Source: Amborella trichopoda (taxonomy: Eukaryota > Streptophyta > Magnoliopsida > Amborellales > Amborellaceae). Taken from it: DNA of 64,000 bases. Shown in pieces: positions 22,280 to 33,089 of the stretch (position 1 is its first letter; every line of letters starts with the position of its first letter). The translations under genes were made by a program, and so were the position numbers. The stretch covers positions 1,037,208 to 1,101,207 of the forward strand of contig NW_006500346.1 of assembly GCF_000471905.2 (NCBI RefSeq), in the 5' to 3' direction. The notes beneath the pieces are model-generated. The model had not been told where the DNA came from, did not search any database, and was given only the letters and a program-made list of their open reading frames with translations.

Positions 22280-23040
22280 AACAGGTTTGACTTCCCGTTT
22301 CTCAGTTTATTTAAACATATCTAATACATATTTCCTTTGAGAAATGAATAGTCCATTTTATAAATGTGCTACTTCAATACTAAAAAAATACTTTAGTTGA
22401 CAAAGATCCTTGATGTATTTCTTGTGAAGATAATTTGTAAGCTTCATGATGTTTTATTTATCATTACCTGTAATGATAATATCGTCAACGTAAATGAGTA
22501 TAATTGTTGTACCTGAAGCTCCCCTTTTTGTGAACATTGAATAACCAACTGAACTTCTAGTAAATTTGACACTCGTCAAGATTGAGCTGAGTTTGGCATA
22601 CCATAGTTTATATGTGAGGTGGTTGTTTAACTTCATACAAAGCCTTATATAATTTGCATACAAGGCCTTTATCATTTTCTTTAGAATGACATGGAGAAAG
22701 ACTCATATAGATGTCACTGTAAAGGAGACTCATATAGATGTCTTTGTAAAGGTCACAATGTAAAAATACATTTTTAACATCCATCTGATATAGAGACTAT
22801 CCACAATTAACTACGATAAACAAAAAACGCACACCGTATTCATATTGACAACTGTTACAAAAGTCTATTTATAGTCTACTCCATAAGTTTGAGTAAATCC
22901 TTTGGCCACCAACCTGCCATTATGCCTCTCATCAGACCCATCACTATTATATTTGATTTTAAAAACTCATCTACATCCAACTTCTTTCTTCCCTTTAGGT
23001 AACTTGGCAGTGTCCCAAGTATGGTTCTTGTCAAGTGTCT
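22280..23040 (-). pseudogene. copia reverse transcriptase, broken
   Basis: YVDDIIITGN (about 22457-22486) is the catalytic Y-x-D-D box. Upstream, LVAKGFTQTYGVDY (about 22870-22925) is the conserved start of copia RT. Frameshifts and stops separate the two, so no active enzyme is encoded. Confidence 0.85.
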
Positions 23041-23304
23041 AAAGTTCCTCTTTTATGGCCTTCCTCCGCACAAGTTGAGAAATGACATCTTGAAAATTAT
23101 TTAGCTCATAATTATTAGAGATGGAACTCAGAAAAGCAAAATAATCATGAGATATATATTCATATAAAATATAATTTTGAATAGGAAAATAAACTGCATG
23201 GTAAGTATAAAAATATAGAAGTATAAAGTAAGGTTGAGAGATACGAGAAGACCTGCGCAAGAGGAGATCAGATGGGGCCACAACTACGACGAAGTCTTCT
23301 TCTT

Positions 23305-24330
23305 CTAAACCAATTTGGTGAGTTTTAGAGGTATCTTCAGCTTCAATTTGATCATCATAACTTGTTTCGAGTGTGTTGGACACATTATTGGTACAATATT
23401 AAGTAAGGGCAAACGACCTCTTGAACACTCGTCCTGAGTCTTATTTTCCAAACCACTATCCAATGTGTCATGAAAATAGGACTCAGTTTCAATAAATTGA
23501 ACATATCTAGAAATATGCAATTTTCTAATTGTGGGATCACAATATTTGTATCCCTTTTGAGTAGAGTATCCAATAATGATACACCTACTAGAACGTCTAT
23601 CAAGTTTATCCCGGTTGTGCTTAGCCACATGAACATAAGGCCCGCATTCAAATACTCGCAAATGGGACAAATCAAATTTTATATTTTTCAAAATTTCAAG
23701 GGGATATTTATCCTTAAGAATTTTACTTAGAAGTCTATTAATCAAATAGCAAGTAGTTAAAACAGCTTCTGACCAATAAACTTTTTAAACATACATCTAA
23801 AACATCAAAGACTTTGTAGATTCCAAAGTGTGTCTAATTTTCCTTTAAGCAACTCCATTATGCTGAGGCATTCCAACACACGATGTTTGATGTATAATAC
23901 TAAGATTTAATAAATGCTCAGAAAAAGCTTTGTTCACATACTTTGTGTCACAAAATTCTAATCGTCTTTATATTGAGTAGAAAGTAGTTTGGAAAGAATT
24001 TTAAACATAGGAAAAACTTTAGGTTTTTATTTCAATAAATATACCGAAGTAGCATGAGAGCAATCATCAATAAAAATAACAAAATATTTAAATCCCACAT
24101 AAGAATCAACTGAGGTTGGTCCCCACACACCAATAAAATTGGTTCCTTTGAAACATGCATAGAAGACTAAAAATGAAGTCTTGTCTGTTTTAAGAATTTG
24201 CATACTTCACAAGAATAAGAGTTTAAAGTTAAAGATAGCATTAAGAACTTCAAAACTTTATCTCAAGGGTGTCCAAATCTTTAATGCCACAATTTGTTAA
24301 TATTGGAATTATCTTGACTGACCACCAAAT
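23305..24330 (-). pseudogene. copia integrase, broken
   Basis: Motifs in order on the minus strand are RFGHP (pre-integrase), CEVCKFLKQTR (CxxC of the zinc-binding region), IDDCSHA (a core-domain aspartate), and HLRVFECGPYVHVAKHNRDK, then the GYSTQKGYK region that links integrase to RT. Many stops interrupt it. The longest open piece is 23305-23745. Confidence 0.8.
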
Positions 24331-24447
24331 TCTTAGTCTCCTAATTGAATAAATACAGCCCATGAGACATTCTTCATTCCCCAATCTTCTTCTCCGTAGC
24401 CTAGTATTGAAAAGATACAGAGTTGGGAGAAAAAATAACATTGCAAT

Positions 24448-24702
24448 TCATGTTTTGAGTAATTTACTAAGAGATGTTAAGTTAGAGGAAAATGATGGCA
24501 TAAAAAAAACTTCAAAGTTTTGTGACTTGGAGAAGAAATTGATCTTATCAACACCATGGACAATAATCAATAAACCATTAGCAATAGACACAAGGTTCAT
24601 ATTTTTGTTATTTTTTATATTAAATATACATTGCAAGTTACCAGTCATATGATCTGTAGCACCAAAGTCTATTATCCAATAAAAAGTATCACATGAAGCC
24701 AC
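24448..24702 (-). pseudogene. copia protease remnant with altered active site
   Basis: WIIDFGATDHMTG aligns with the copia protease signature, where the catalytic triplet is Asp-Ser/Thr-Gly. Here the triplet is Asp-Phe-Gly (TTT codon), so the protease would be inactive even without the other breaks. Confidence 0.8.
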
Positions 24703-25661
24703 GAGAGTATAGGGGTTACTTTTGTCTAGGAATAAAGAAGAATAATCCTATATGGCGAAAGAACCACTGTTGTTACTTAATTGTTGATGATGATCATAGT
24801 TGTAGTGATAGATTTGAGTGGTTACAGTCTGAGCGCTACATTTGTCTGTTGTCATATTACCACTATTTTGAGGCTTTATGTTTCATATTTCTCATTATTA
24901 ACAACCAGGGAAAATTTTTAAACACTTTATTCAGAGATTTTGAAATCAAAATTCATGATTTTCTTCCTACTCATGTGTTCAAGTATAGATTTTTTAAAGA
25001 GACACAGCTTTTGACTTAGCAAGATAATTAAGTTCATTCAAAAGATCAGTAGTAAGTTTCAAGCTGTTGTGTAATTTTCTAAGTCTGTTATTATAAAGAG
25101 ATAACAAGAACCGTAAGACTGATCTGATCAATACAAGGGCAGTTAAAAAATAGAATACACCTCAATAAAAAAGACTAAAAGTCCCAAAAAGAAATAAATT
25201 TGTTATCTTTCTTTCTCCAGAAAGAGCCAATGTGTATCCAACGTGATCTTTGCACTAGATCTTGCGCACAAACCATAAGCAAACATAAAAACCAATGGTC
25301 CCGATCCGCACAAATAAGGCATAGAACACTATAGTCATATGCCCAAAATTAGTTAGCGACATTCCTTATCAATGAATGTCCAAAACACTTTGGAAAAAAA
25401 TGTCCAAACACTATGCAAAAAACATATTTCTCAATGCAAACATCCTCCACAAGAAAGAAAGCAACCAAGAGAGAGAAAGTTTGTAACCTTCCTTCTCAAT
25501 GCAAACGGCATTCTCCATGGCAAAGCAGTTTGCAAAAACTTCCTTCTCAATACAAACGTCTTGCACAAGAAAGAAAGGATTGAGGAGAGAGATCCACACT
25601 CATCCCTAAAAAAAAAAAGAATATATCGATTGTAATCTTCTACACATGTCTTAAGACTTCT

Positions 25662-25673
25662 GCTCTGATACCT
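25662..25673 (-). other. primer-binding site of the copia element
   Basis: The minus strand reads AGGTATCAGAGC directly after the LTR end TTTAACA. This is complementary to initiator methionine tRNA, as usual for plant copia elements. Confidence 0.8.
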
Positions 25674-25945
25674 TGTTAAAGTTACAATAAGTGAAATAGA
25701 GAGGAGAGAAAAATATATCAACACAATATATATATGGTTACGCAATAGCGCCTATATCCACGGAGAATAAACTAGTTTATCATTTATAAAAATTACTATG
25801 GTTTACCAAAGATTTATAGGGTTATAACTATTGCCCTTTAAAAAATAAAAGCCCATTACAATGGTAATCCCAAAAAATATGAAACTCAATAAACTCAATA
25901 TAAGAAACTTAATAGTAATATAGGAGCTTTCTAGCCTTTATCACA
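25674..25945 (-). repeat. 5' LTR of the copia element
   Basis: It begins TGTTAAAG next to the primer-binding site and ends near TATCACA. It is homologous to 21251-21548 but shorter (272 against 298 bp) because of indels. Confidence 0.7.
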
Positions 25946-26451
25946 CCCTCTTCTTGCCCTTTACAATGCTAATCCCACCTGCGTAAATATATATTTTTTT
26001 TGGGTAATTCAACAATAAGAATTGAATTTAAGATGTTATTGACTATCGACAGCTAGCATCCTTTCTAATATGCGTGCTTTATCTTTTAAATTCTATTAGT
26101 ATCAAAATTTTTAAATCATATATATTATAATTATTATTATCTGTTAGATCATAAGTTTTTCCTTCTAATAGGTATATTTACCTCTTAAATTCAAGTTATA
26201 TGAAAGTTAAGAAAGTTCTGAGATGCATATAAAGAGTAAAACTACTAAATAAATACATATTAATATTGCATATTAGGATAATATATCATTAGTAGAGGGC
26301 AAAGTCAACAGGACTTTTGTTCGTGAGTATTCGAAATTTGTCGATGTACCTATTTGATTGCATTTAACTGAAGAGTTCGCTCTTAAAAAAGCATTAAAAA
26401 TACAGAAAAGAAGTAAACAAACTTTTATTCCTGAATATTTAAATTTGGAAA
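25946..26451. other. intergenic, no gene seen
   Basis: AT-rich sequence with no repeat recognised. Confidence 0.4.
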
Positions 26452-26930
26452 ATGGTTTGATAGGTTTAAAGTCCTATCAAAATAAGTAAATCCTTGCCTC
26501 TTAACTCATCAAATATTGTAAGTCAAGCATTGAAAAACTTTTACATCGATCATCTCGACTTGGGCAACATGCTTATGAAAAAAACTAGGATTTCAAGCTC
26601 TAAGAATAATGTATATCATAATAAGGGATTGTATACAATGAGACCATTTACCTTTAATATGAAGTGGTCACGATTTTTTACAACCATTTGATGTGAAATT
26701 TTATAGCTTAGATGTGTCACAAAATTCGAGTTGTCGATAATAAAATGTGAGAGTTCACTTATCCGTAAGATCTGTACCATTTATTTAGTTTTAAATTTTA
26801 TTGTCGATATTAAAAATTGATTTTAGAACTATTATAGATATTTTTGTTGCCAAAAGTACTCCTATACGAGGATTTTGAGGTGAATCTTTATCTTATTTTC
26901 ATAAAGGTTAGGCCTTATAGAAATCTCATC
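26452..26930 (+). mobile_element. MITE family A copy interrupted by family B
   Basis: The family A part (as at 18880-19243) runs from GGTTTGATAGGTTTAAAGTC to AGCTCTAAGAATAATGTATA. It resumes with CCGTAAGATCTGTACCATTT and ends CATAAAGGTTAGGCCTTATA. The middle is a partial family B element. Confidence 0.55.
26622..26733. mobile_element. half family B MITE nested in family A
   Basis: It begins AAGGGATTGTATACAATGAG and stops after ATGTGTCACAAAATTCGAG. The second half of the foldback is missing, so this is a truncated insertion or a later deletion. Confidence 0.6.
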
Positions 26931-27119
26931 ATTAAAATTTTGTAAGAAAAACACAAATTACTTTTATTCGTGGATAATAATCTTCAAATTTTTGTATAAA
27001 AACATAGTAGACATTTCCTATCTTTAAAAGCCATTTTTTGAAAAACATCAGTACAAAATCATGTGGTATCCATAGTTTGACTGTTCCACTTGAGTCCACA
27101 CACCATGTAGAGACAGAGA

Positions 27120-28140
27120 AACAGTATGTCAAGAAAAGATGAGAGAGAGAGAACACTATTTCAATAAAAGATGAGAGAGAGTCAAGAAAAGACAAGAGAG
27201 AGAAAGACCATTGTATTTAGTTTAGGGCTTCGAAAGAGGTTACATGTTTATAAATAATTGGCTAGCGCATGGACGTCAATGAGCGTATGCCATACGTTCA
27301 CACTTTTAGAGAGAGAAAATCGTGCCGACAAAAAGAACTTTCATATAGTTTAGGGATGACATGAACCAAGGACGGGCTAGGTCCAATTTGGACCTGGACA
27401 CACCCGACCCTACTAGACCCATTGCGACCCGAGATGGATAGAGAGAGAGTGCTAATGGGAACTGAGCTGTCGAATTTTGATTTGTTCGGTTCAACTCCGA
27501 GTATTCTCGGACCGGATGAGATATAAAAGAAACGGGATGGTTTCTATTCGGCCAGCACACATATGGTCAAAATACGGCTTGGCAATAAATATATTTTTTA
27601 AAAAATAATTTAATCATAATTTTAAAAAATATATAATCTCTAACATGAACGTCATGATTATGAAAAAAATAAATTTGAAATACAATAATAATAATTATAT
27701 TAAAAAAAAATTCAGACACAATTGTTTGTATATGATCCAATAACAGTATTACCTGCGTTTTGATTTTAGAGAGAGAAAAACAAGAGAGAGAAAAAGGATA
27801 ATAAATATATAAGTGCTTTGATTTTAGACCGAGAGAGAGAGGAGGGGGGATGCTTGCCACGCCACGCCACGCCGTTCAAAGTTCATGCTTCTGAAGTTTC
27901 CTGCACTTTTATCTTTCTTTTGGGTTTTGTTTTAGAGAGAGAGGGGAGAGGGAGAGAGAGAGATAGGATGCATTTTGGTGGGGGTTTTTGTGGTTGGGGT
28001 TATCTTCTTTGCATCAATCCGAATGGGTTTTCTTGGGGGCGAAGAATTTTACTTAGTTTGATTATCTTGAAAGGTAGATACATTCTGGTCATTTGCTGGT
28101 CTCTGCATTCTAGTGAGAGAGGCGGATAGAGATATATGCA
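27120..28140. repeat. GA-rich region with dispersed AGAGAGAGAAA motifs
   Basis: Purine runs (GAGAGAGAG, TTTTAGAGAGAGAAAA) recur every 50-200 bases on the plus strand. A block ending CACACTTTTAGAGAGAGAAA (27298-27320) has a second copy at 31854-31874. The block 27540-27700 carries family D sequence (GGCAATAAATATATTTTTTA). No coding evidence was found despite several open frames. Confidence 0.5.
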
Positions 28141-28208
28141 TTTGGTTGTTTTAAGGAGAGACAAGAATGGGAAATGAGGTGATGCAATAGATGGAGAGAA
28201 GTAGTGGA

Positions 28209-28512
28209 TATCTCTCCCTCTATCACAGAGTAATGGCTCGCTCTTTTTTTCTGTAACTCTATTCCTGACTCGTAGAGTTATTTTATATTTCAAACACTCG
28301 ACAGCAACCAGAGAAACGGGACATACGAGCAATCTCTCCCCTCTATCATAAACCGAGTAATTGATCTTTTTTTCTGTAACGTTATCCGTGGCGTATAGAG
28401 TTATATGGTATTTCAAACACCCGACAGCACAAACTAATTAAAAATGATGGAAAGCTGTCGCATATAGAGTTATCCCATATTTCAATTACCTGGTAACAAA
28501 AACTAATTAAAA
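28209..28512. repeat. imperfect tandem repeat (123-bp unit plus half units)
   Basis: ATCTCTCCCCTCTATCAYA, CTTTTTTTCTGTAAC and TAGAGTTATWTKRTATTTCA, then AACACYCGACAGC, recur at 28209 and 28332. A third, shorter copy (ATATAGAGTTATCCCATATT, then AATTAAAA) begins near 28455. Confidence 0.65.
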
Positions 28513-28725
28513 GAAATGAAGCTGTCGGGTGATTCAAATACATGACAACATTTTTTTACTTTCAAAAATATAATCTCATGTACAGTATTTGTGTTATTGG
28601 ATAGAGTAATTTGGGGGAAAACAAAATGACTAGTTGCCTACGAAACTTGGTATTTACCATTTTGTAATTCACCCTGCCCTTAACATTATATGTACGTAAT
28701 TTTCTTTTTATTTTCCATGCAAGGA

Positions 28726-29060
28726 AGTCACAATCTTCAGTGTGTCATAAAGTTCGAGAAAAATCTTTTTGAATTTTGAGCTTGGTTAATGAAATAATTA
28801 CATCAACCCAATTTCACCTCCAACGGTGAAGATTAATTGTGACCACCTTATATATAAAAAATAGTCTCATTATATATTTTTCCTACAAGTTATAATATCA
28901 CATTTATATAGGGAATTGTATGATATAAGACTCTTTATTTATGGTATAGCGAGATGAAGATTATTTTTGGCAATTGGATGTGAAATTCGACAATTGTAGT
29001 ATATCACAATATTTAAGAAATTTTATTTTATATTTTATGCTTAGTTACTCCTTGAGGATA
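28726..29060. mobile_element. two partial family B MITEs side by side
   Basis: 28726-28892 carries GTGTGTCATAAAGTTCGAGA and ATTGTGACCACCTTATATAT (right half). 28915-29051 carries GGGAATTGTATGATATAAGA and CAATTGGATGTGAAATTCGA (left half). Confidence 0.5.
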
Positions 29061-29155
29061 TGACCTTTGATAAATCAAAATGATAACTCATTATTCATGT
29101 AGCCAACCCCTAAATAGTTGAAAAAAAAAACTCTAATAATGATGATGACGACTTT
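29052..29155 (+). mobile_element. RTE-clade LINE, 3' end
   Basis: ATATGACCTTTGATAAATCA, ATTCATGTAGCCAACCCCTA and a GATGATGA tail match the RTE 3' terminus seen at 63550-63620. Confidence 0.6.
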
Positions 29156-29159
29156 GTGC

Positions 29160-29945
29160 CCCGCCAATAACACACATTTAACTATCTAATGCCCCATCTA
29201 ACAATTAGTAATAATAATGACCCCCTTATACCATAATTAAATAATATTATTTTACATGACTTTGTTTCCGACCTAAAATCGAACTGACTCGAATGGTCCA
29301 GGGCGTATGGGTTAGATCCATGGTATGTAGACCCAAACCCAATTGAACGGATCCAACAATTGATTTTAATCTAGACTCGAGTAGTCTACGAGTCGACTCG
29401 TTTGAAACCCTGTAATACCAAAAACCTCAAAGGGAAATATCCTGCTTCCTCCACCCAAGTCCTCTCAAAACACTTCTTCTCTAGACTTGTAATTTTTAAA
29501 TAATTATAAATATGTTTATAAAGGGAAATTTGCAAACAAGTCGTCTGTTATTTTTGATATATTTTTTAAATAATTATATATTTCATATTTTATAATCAAC
29601 TATTTTTTTATGAACATGAAGTGCATCTCGATTTTATCTCAATATATATACATTAGAATAAGCTCAAATTTGGTATTCTCATTGCTGTACCATTATACAT
29701 CCATAAAACGTGTAAAAAATATTTTATGAATAAATAAATTTATCAAACTGCCACCATACTATTTAGAGATAATTTGATAATTTTATTTGTATCATTTTTT
29801 AAATAATATTTTATAGATGTATGATGGTGAGAAGCATAAACATACCAAATTTAATCTTAATTAATCTAAAAACATCAAAATTTTAATATACTTTCATTCT
29901 AAATTACCATGACTAAGTAAAAATGCAGTGATTTAAAAAACATCA
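29160..29945. other. intergenic, no gene seen
   Basis: AT-rich DNA. 29630-29860 contains a weak inverted repeat (ATTTGGTATTCTCATTGCTG against GTGAGAAGCATAAACATACC, then AAATTT) with the spaced pair AATTTATCAAACTGCCACCA and AGAGATAATTTGATAATTTT. It may be a diverged foldback MITE. Confidence 0.35.
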
Positions 29946-31273
29946 AATCAGCATGGAATCACTTTTTTTTTAAGAACAGCCTCAAATTTTTATTCAATAG
30001 AACAAAATTACACCTTCAAAACAAAACAATAAAAAAAACAAGAAAACAAACTACCAACCACTAAAATCCTACCACTCAAAATCTCTCAATAACTAAACTA
30101 CTACCCTGTGCACCCAAATTTGCAAGTCCATCTGCCTCCATATTCATTTCTCGATATACATGTCTAACATTATATACCAACTCAACAGTAGTAAAAAAAC
30201 TAAAGACATAAGACTATGGATAATCAGCTTCCCTCTTTAACCAATTAACAATATTCATATAATCCCCTTCTACCGCCAATTTAACCCCTTAAAGAACCGC
30301 ATGAAGCTCAGCATTATTTGTAGTCACCACCCCGATAGGTCCATGTTACTTCAGTAAAACTATACCTTCTCAATCCCTAACTATACCTCCCACACCCCCT
30401 TGACCTGGATTACCCATTTAGCATCCATCAACGGTCAACTTCAGCCATCCATTACATGGGTATTTTCATATACCTACTAATACTCTTCATTTATTTCTCT
30501 CTGATAGGCACATTAAGATCACGAAAAATTACAAAAAATCTCTCAAGACCACACTTTCTATACAACTTACCCCGAATCTAACTATTTATCTCATTTTTTC
30601 CCCAAAACAAACTTTATATACAACTACCCCTAAGGGAAAAAATTTATTTTTTAGATGAAAATACCATTCTCGTACACAAAAATCATTTTGGCCATATTTG
30701 ACGTTGACTTTTGGACCCCAGTAGCACAATACCGGAGCGCACAAATGCCGGACCGCCTTAAGACAATTATCGGTCCGAAGCTGAGTACTGTCAGATCGCC
30801 TTTTACATAGTGCCGAAGTCCTGGAATCCAGTAACATCTATTGTCAGACCGCCTTTTACAACGGGCGGACTGCTGGTAGAGACCCTATTTTGGTGTGATA
30901 GGGGAAGAGGCGTAGGTAATCGCCCTTTACAACGGTCGGACTGCACTTTACATAATGGCAGAGCCCCTATTTTGGAGTGATAGAGAGACAGGCGTAAGTA
31001 AGATAAAAGTAATGAAAGGTAGTTTAGGTATTTTTTATTATTTTATTTGGTTGGTGGTATTTGTATAAAAAATGTATTTTGAGGAAGAAGTTAGAAAAAA
31101 CATTAGGTTGGGGTAAGTTGCATAAGAAGTGTAGTCTTGGGAGTTTTCCCTTAAAATTATACATCATATCCATTTTTGAGACACCCCACAATTCATTTTT
31201 TATGCATAGGAACTCAGCAACCACCATACTAATCTTTTCTACCAACTCATTTGCAGAATCGGCACGGAATCAC
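29946..31273 (-). mobile_element. L1-type LINE 3' part with RNase H remnant
   Basis: On the minus strand, 30480 to about 30110 reads WLKLTVDGC, MGNPGQGGVGGIVRD, NAELHAVL, VEGDYMNIVNWL and MNMEADGLANLGAQ. This is the RNase H domain that ends many plant L1 elements: D near the start, then E (NAEL) and D (EGD, EAD). There are in-frame stops. The T-run at 29963-29971 is the A-tail. Near-identical 17-mers AATCRGCAYGGAATCAC at 29946-29962 and 31257-31273 (2 mismatches) may be the target duplication. If so, the insert is 1.3 kb and includes the repeats at 30690-30995. Confidence 0.6.
30690..30995. repeat. GC-rich imperfect repeats with CCGCC...GGCGG pairs
   Basis: GTCAGAYCGCCTTTTACA recurs at about 30790 and 30843, with a relative AATCGCCCTTTACAACGG at 30916. 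CCCTATTTTGGWGTGATAG, then GGGAAGAGGCGTAGGTAA-like, recurs at 30882 and 30965. Local inverted pairs (CCGCC..GGCGG) flank TTTTACAAC. Composition is far richer in GC than the surroundings. Confidence 0.6.
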
Positions 31274-31367
31274 CCGGTCTCATCAGGGAATAGGTCACCC
31301 ATTTCGATTATGTCAATATATAAGCAATCATTTGGGTCTAGAAGAAATCCAAAGGTTTGCTATAGTA

Positions 31368-31690
31368 AAACAACATTTTGCTAAAATAAAAACAACGATT
31401 CATTGATTCGGACAACATTTTGCTAAAATAAAAACATCGATTCGTTGATTCGGACCGGCTTTAAGCTAGTTCATTGGTTTTGCATGTAGCTTTCGTCAAT
31501 TCACTACTTTTCCTCACAATTAAACGGCAATCCAGCCTGTCAATTCATCAATGTAGACCGATTTTAGCCGGTTCACTATTTCTACATGTATTTTTTCACC
31601 AATTCATTAATTTTTTCTTACAATAAAACGATAATCCAGACCGTCAATTCATCAAGCTAAACCGATTTTTACGATGCCTGGTCGCCGAAC
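31368..31690. repeat. two tandem duplications (about 42 bp and about 110 bp)
   Basis: ACAACATTTTGCTAAAATAA, then AAACAWCGATTCRTTGATTC, occurs twice at 31368-31447. A longer pair (31455-31565 and 31566-31680) shares GGTTYTACATGTA, TCACCAATTCATTA, ACAATWAAACGRYAATCCAG and GTCAATTCATCAA. Confidence 0.65.
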
Positions 31691-31861
31691 CGTTTCTAAA
31701 TACCATACTATCGAGTCCCTAGAAACGTAGGGCTTAAGGGAGAAGGGTGGAGAGAGTCATGTTTATAAGTGTGATAAAGGGGGAAAAACATAGTAACATG
31801 TTTCCATACTGTTGGATGCATGCATAAAGGTCAATGTGCTTGGAAACGTACATTCACACTT

Positions 31862-31947
31862 TTAGAGAGAGAAACTCTGGAGAGACGCGTTTAGAGAGAG
31901 AAACTCTGTAGAGACGCGTTTAGAGAGAGAAACTCGTGCGAGAGAGG
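31862..31947. repeat. 29-bp GA-rich tandem repeat, 3 units
   Basis: TTAGAGAGAGAAACTCTGKA, then GAGACGCGT, starts at 31862, 31891 and 31920. The third unit is diverged. Confidence 0.85.
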
Positions 31948-32910
31948 TCATCTGACCCCCTCTTTATAGGTTCAAAATAGTTGGACTTTAGAGGGAGAAA
32001 GAGGTGAGAGGAAAACAATTCATTGACTATTGAGCCTCTGGAGTCATCCTAAGTCAGCTGCAGGGCCTTTTTCCCCAAGGTGCAGATCCCAACACATGGC
32101 GACGAATTTCTCCTCTTTTTACAGCTTTACGCCTGGTAGACAGAAGAAGAAAAGTGTCTTTAGAGAGAGAAAGAAGTTCCTCGGGAAAAGTAGAGGGAGA
32201 AAGTGAAAACCCCAAAAGCTTTCTTCCAACCGGTTTTCCTATCGGACAATATTTCATGGTTGGAAGCTTGCACTCTCTGTACTTTCTCTCTCTAGTTTCT
32301 CTCTCTACTTTTTCTCTCTTGTTTTACATGCAGGTTTGAAAGGGAAGTGGTCAACCGACCTTTTCTATTTGTTTTCTTTAATAATTTCCAAAGGACTGGT
32401 AGCGTCCACATGATGAATTATCTATTTCCATGGCCCTGACTTTCTCTCTCTTGTCTTTCTCTCTCTAGGTTGTGCTGGTTATCTCTTCATTTCACGCACC
32501 ATTAACTGTGTGGTTTCTCTTACTTCCTGTTTTGGTGAGTTGGGTTTTTGAGCATGCAGTTGTAGGTGGCATGCAAGGGACATAGATAGAAGGTGGTGTA
32601 TTTTTCTCTCTCTAACTCAGGGTTTAGCGTTTTGAGGGGTAGAAAGAGAAAGAGAGACGGAGAGAGAACCAAAGGCGAGCAAATACTCGAGAGATTATTG
32701 CTTGCCTTCTTTTCTCCCTCTTTCTCTCTGTGTCTGTGATAGAGTCAGAGAGAGAGAGCCATTGCTTCCTCTTTGGTGCTGTGTCCTCTCTTCTAAGTTC
32801 TAATCCCTTCAGCTTCTCACTCTATCTGGGTATTGGGTTTTTCACCTTGTTTATTTTCCCTTTACTTTCTCTCTCTGCGGTAGCAGCCTTTTTCTCTGTT
32901 GTGGCTTTAG

Positions 32911-32920
32911 TATAAATAGG
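32911..32920 (+). promoter_or_regulatory. TATA box candidate for the HD-Zip gene
   Basis: TATAAATAGG lies 170 bases upstream of the start codon, just after the CT-rich patch and before a purine-rich leader. Transcription would then begin near 32945. No other good TATA match lies closer. Confidence 0.5.
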
Positions 32921-32944
32921 GAGAGTAGAGATTGGGTGGGAGAT

Positions 32945-32987
32945 ATGGCGAATGGTTGATGAAATGAATGGGAAAAGGAAATTATAA
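32945..32987 (+). other. overlapping short upstream ORFs
   Basis: ATG at 32945 opens a 4-codon frame (stop at 32957-32959). ATG at 32952 opens an 11-codon frame ending at 32987. A further ATG-TGA minimal uORF lies at 33085-33090, overlapping the A of the main start codon. Whether they are in the mRNA depends on the true start site. Confidence 0.35.
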
Positions 32988-33089
32988 TAGCAGGATTCAC
33001 AGGGTCCGATAGTGAGAGAAGGTTAGAGGGAGAATAATATATATATATATATATATTTAGAGAGAGAATAAGAGATAGAGAGAGATGTG

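Larger units (their letters stand above)
21251..25945 (-). mobile_element. degenerate Ty1-copia LTR retrotransposon
   Basis: Read on the minus strand, the order is 5' LTR (25674-25945), tRNA-Met primer site, leader, protease, integrase, reverse transcriptase, RNase H, polypurine tract, 3' LTR (21251-21548). Protease-integrase-RT-RNase H is the Ty1-copia order; gypsy elements place integrase last. Every domain is interrupted by stops and frameshifts, so the copy is dead. No gag or zinc-knuckle sequence was recognised between 24702 and 25660. That interval instead holds repeats such as CCTTCTCAATGCAAACG. Length (4.7 kb) is usual for the family. LTR divergence by eye is considerable, so the insertion is old. 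Confidence 0.85.
32150..33060 (+). promoter_or_regulatory. proximal promoter of the HD-Zip gene, CT/GA-rich
   Basis: The last plus-strand purine motif (TTTAGAGAGAGAAAG, 32159) is followed from 32281 onward by the opposite polarity: TTTCTCTCTCTAGTTTCTCT, and repeats at about 32450, 32465, 32720 and 32865, continuing into intron 1. Such CT-rich patches near plant start sites are known core-promoter or GAGA-type elements. Their role here is inferred. Confidence 0.45.
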
